64,000 nucleotides of DNA from Croceicoccus sediminis (lineage in GTDB: Bacteria; Pseudomonadota; Alphaproteobacteria; Sphingomonadales; Sphingomonadaceae), in the NCBI RefSeq assembly GCF_007570835.1, contig NZ_SUNC01000002.1, forward strand, positions 186,001 to 250,000, given 5' to 3'. Position 1 is the first letter of the stretch, and every line of letters begins with the position of its first letter. Made by a program: the position numbers and the translations under genes. The notes below the pieces were generated by a model, which was given only the letters and a program-made list of their open reading frames with translations, had not been told where the DNA came from and searched no databases. This document shows positions 62,499 to 64,000 of the stretch, piece after piece.

Positions 62499-63923
62499 TC
62501 AGCGCACTTGCAATTCGTGCTGTTCGTACAAGGTACCCTGGCGCATGACGTGGCTGATCATGCGAAAAGCGGCGACGTCCTTGCGCGGATCGTCGGGCAT
62601 GACCAGCAGGTCGGCGGACTTCCCAACGGTCAGCGAACCGGTCTCGTCATCGACGCCCATGGCCCTCGCCCCTGCAATCGTCGCGGCCTCGATCACTTCT
62701 GGGGGCGTCATTCCGGCAGCCTGCATCGCTTCCAGTTCCCAGTTGACCGAAGGGCCGTGCAGGGTGAGCGGGTTGCCCGCGTCGGTCCCGAGCGCGATCC
62801 GCCCGCCGGCATCACGCACGGCGCGCAAGTTGTGCGTCATGATCGCCTGCTCCCTTCCGATGGATAGCGCCCTGTTCACGACCCACTCTGGCGTGAGCCG
62901 CGCGGCCCGCGGTTTCAGCCGTTCGGGCGCGTTGATGCGTTCGATGATCGCCTCGTCAACGCACTTTCCGGGATCGTCGAGCTCGTAAGCAGCACCGGTC
63001 CCGACCGCGGCCATCGCGCGCAGCCAGCCTTCGCCTACGACGATGGTGGGCGTGTAGACGGTATCGTTCGCCCTAAGCAGGTCGAGGAACTCGGTATCGA
63101 CCGGCTTGTCGTCGACACTGTGCACCAGAATGGCAGCGCCAGCGCGCAAGGCGGCCTTTGCCTCATCAAGGCCGGTGGCATGAACGATGAGCGGCAGGCC
63201 GGCTTCCCTGGCCAGCTGCCCCGTCAGCATGAGCCGGGCTTCCAGCTCCTCACGCCGTTCGGGCTTGGGCTTCAGAAACCAGACCTTCACCGCGCGCGAA
63301 CCGATGGTCTTGAGGTGTGCGATGCCCGATCTTACCTCGTCATCGGTGCCGAAGGGCAGGAAAGGCGCCAGTTCCGGGTGTCCGCCTGCGACGTAATTCT
63401 CGTTGTATTCGCTGGCATGGGTAATCAGCGGGCCGGCTGCGCGGACGCGGGCACGATCGGGTCTGTCGCTATCGCTCGCCTGTTCACCCGTGACGGTCCA
63501 GTCCGCGCCACCCACGTCGAAGACCGAGGTGACACCTGAACACAGATAGGCACGGTGCCAGCGTCCCGGATCGGCGCGCAGGGCGGCCATCGTTTCGGGA
63601 TAGGGGTAGATGTCCGGCGCGTTCAGCCCGTCGGGCCGCCCGTCCATCCATCCGGTCTGGGCGAAGTGGACATGCGCGTCGACAAGGCCCGGTGTCACGT
63701 AACGTCCGGCCAATTGCACGACCTCGGCCTTTTTCGGGACTTTGCAGTCCTCCGCCGTGCCGATGCATGTGATCTTGCTATCGTCGACGAGGATCACGCT
63801 GTCCTCTATCGCGGTGCCGGTCCCGTCGATGGCGGTCGCGCCGACAAGGGCGGTTGTTCCGGCGTTGGCGGGCGATACCGCAAGTGCAGCCGCCGCAAGC
63901 CCGAGAAAATGCAAATTGCCCAT
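62499..63923 (-). CDS. Exported amidohydrolase family protein
   Basis: A metal-dependent hydrolase of 474 residues with a signal peptide (about 1-22). The metal-binding DAHVHF motif is at about 82-87, and LVHSVDDKP, ALGTDAGNP and KSADLLVMPDDP are typical of the imidazolonepropionase/dipeptidase-like group. Substrate cannot be inferred. The start codon lies 77 bp from the right edge of the window. Confidence 0.9.
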   Translation of the reverse strand: MGNLHFLGLAAAALAVSPANAGTTALVGATAIDGTGTAIEDSVILVDDSKITCIGTAEDCKVPKKAEVVQLAGRYVTPGLVDAHVHFAQTGWMDGRPDGLNAPDIYPYPETMAALRADPGRWHRAYLCSGVTSVFDVGGADWTVTGEQASDSDRPDRARVRAAGPLITHASEYNENYVAGGHPELAPFLPFGTDDEVRSGIAHLKTIGSRAVKVWFLKPKPERREELEARLMLTGQLAREAGLPLIVHATGLDEAKAALRAGAAILVHSVDDKPVDTEFLDLLRANDTVYTPTIVVGEGWLRAMAAVGTGAAYELDDPGKCVDEAIIERINAPERLKPRAARLTPEWVVNRALSIGREQAIMTHNLRAVRDAGGRIALGTDAGNPLTLHGPSVNWELEAMQAAGMTPPEVIEAATIAGARAMGVDDETGSLTVGKSADLLVMPDDPRKDVAAFRMISHVMRQGTLYEQHELQVR

Positions 63924-64000
63924 CCACCAACTCCCCCGATACGAACCGGGGGAAGATGCATCAGCAAGCGCACGATTTGAAGTGGTTAGATCGGGTTACA

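Noticed and set aside
1-64000. CRISPR arrays, insertion sequences, prophage or toxin-antitoxin genes
   Set aside because: Reading both strands I saw no regularly spaced direct repeats, transposase, integrase or phage structural motifs.

Overview
The window is 64 kb of dense, high-GC alphaproteobacterial chromosome. Gene content and order point to the Sphingomonadales (Sphingomonadaceae or Erythrobacteraceae): mnmE-mnmG-rsmG-parA-parB beside rho, hemJ and hemE; a DUF299 gene facing hemE; DUF1013, DUF1153 (SciP-like), DUF6489 and DUF1192 genes; and proA-nadD-rsfS-rlmH-envC-like-ctp. The species is not identified. I see no insertion sequence, prophage, CRISPR array or rRNA gene.

Left part (1-21.05 kb): the start of hemB and an anchored M23 peptidase; a SUV3-like helicase with an S4 protein and a FdxA-type ferredoxin; CarD; two lipoproteins; a Sua5-type synthase; a DUF815 ATPase; a PQQ-type sugar dehydrogenase-like protein; free-Met-sulfoxide reductase. 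Then follows the minus-strand block parB-parA-rsmG-mnmG-mnmE, which holds four near-perfect parS palindromes, and after it rho, hemJ and hemE.

Centre (21.05-21.37 kb): a 316-bp gap between divergent hemE and the DUF299 gene has an AT-rich stretch, several DnaA-box-like 9-mers and three GANTC sites. In Caulobacter the chromosome origin lies between these same two genes, so this is the best oriC candidate. Genes near it mostly point away from it on both sides.

Right part (21.4-64 kb): DUF299-maf-aroE-coaE run away from the putative origin and are followed by convergent clpA. Next come DUF1192, a quinone reductase, a DUF1013 regulator, an acyl-CoA ligase, a bactofilin/M23 pair and the proA-to-coq7 plus-strand run (proline and NAD synthesis, ribosome silencing and methylation, cell-wall regulation, C-terminal processing, disulfide formation, ubiquinone). 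Beyond these are a UDP-sugar epimerase, fabI, a YihY protein, a J-domain protein, pdxH, a cation exporter, PhzF-like and serine-hydrolase genes, mnmA, a SciP-like gene, an RND efflux pair, DUF445, an orphan sigma-region-2-like protein, tRNA-Gln, ppx/gppA, rlmE, a CatB-like acetyltransferase, a two-CDGSH iron-sulfur protein and an amidohydrolase.

The genes are mainly housekeeping. The most noteworthy signals are the origin/parS architecture, an RND permease with an extra hydrophobic insert, the sigma-like orphan, the multi-cluster Fe-S protein, the interlaced TGC-rich palindromes upstream of clpA, and hairpin-rich intergenic stretches around fdxA and before the RND operon.
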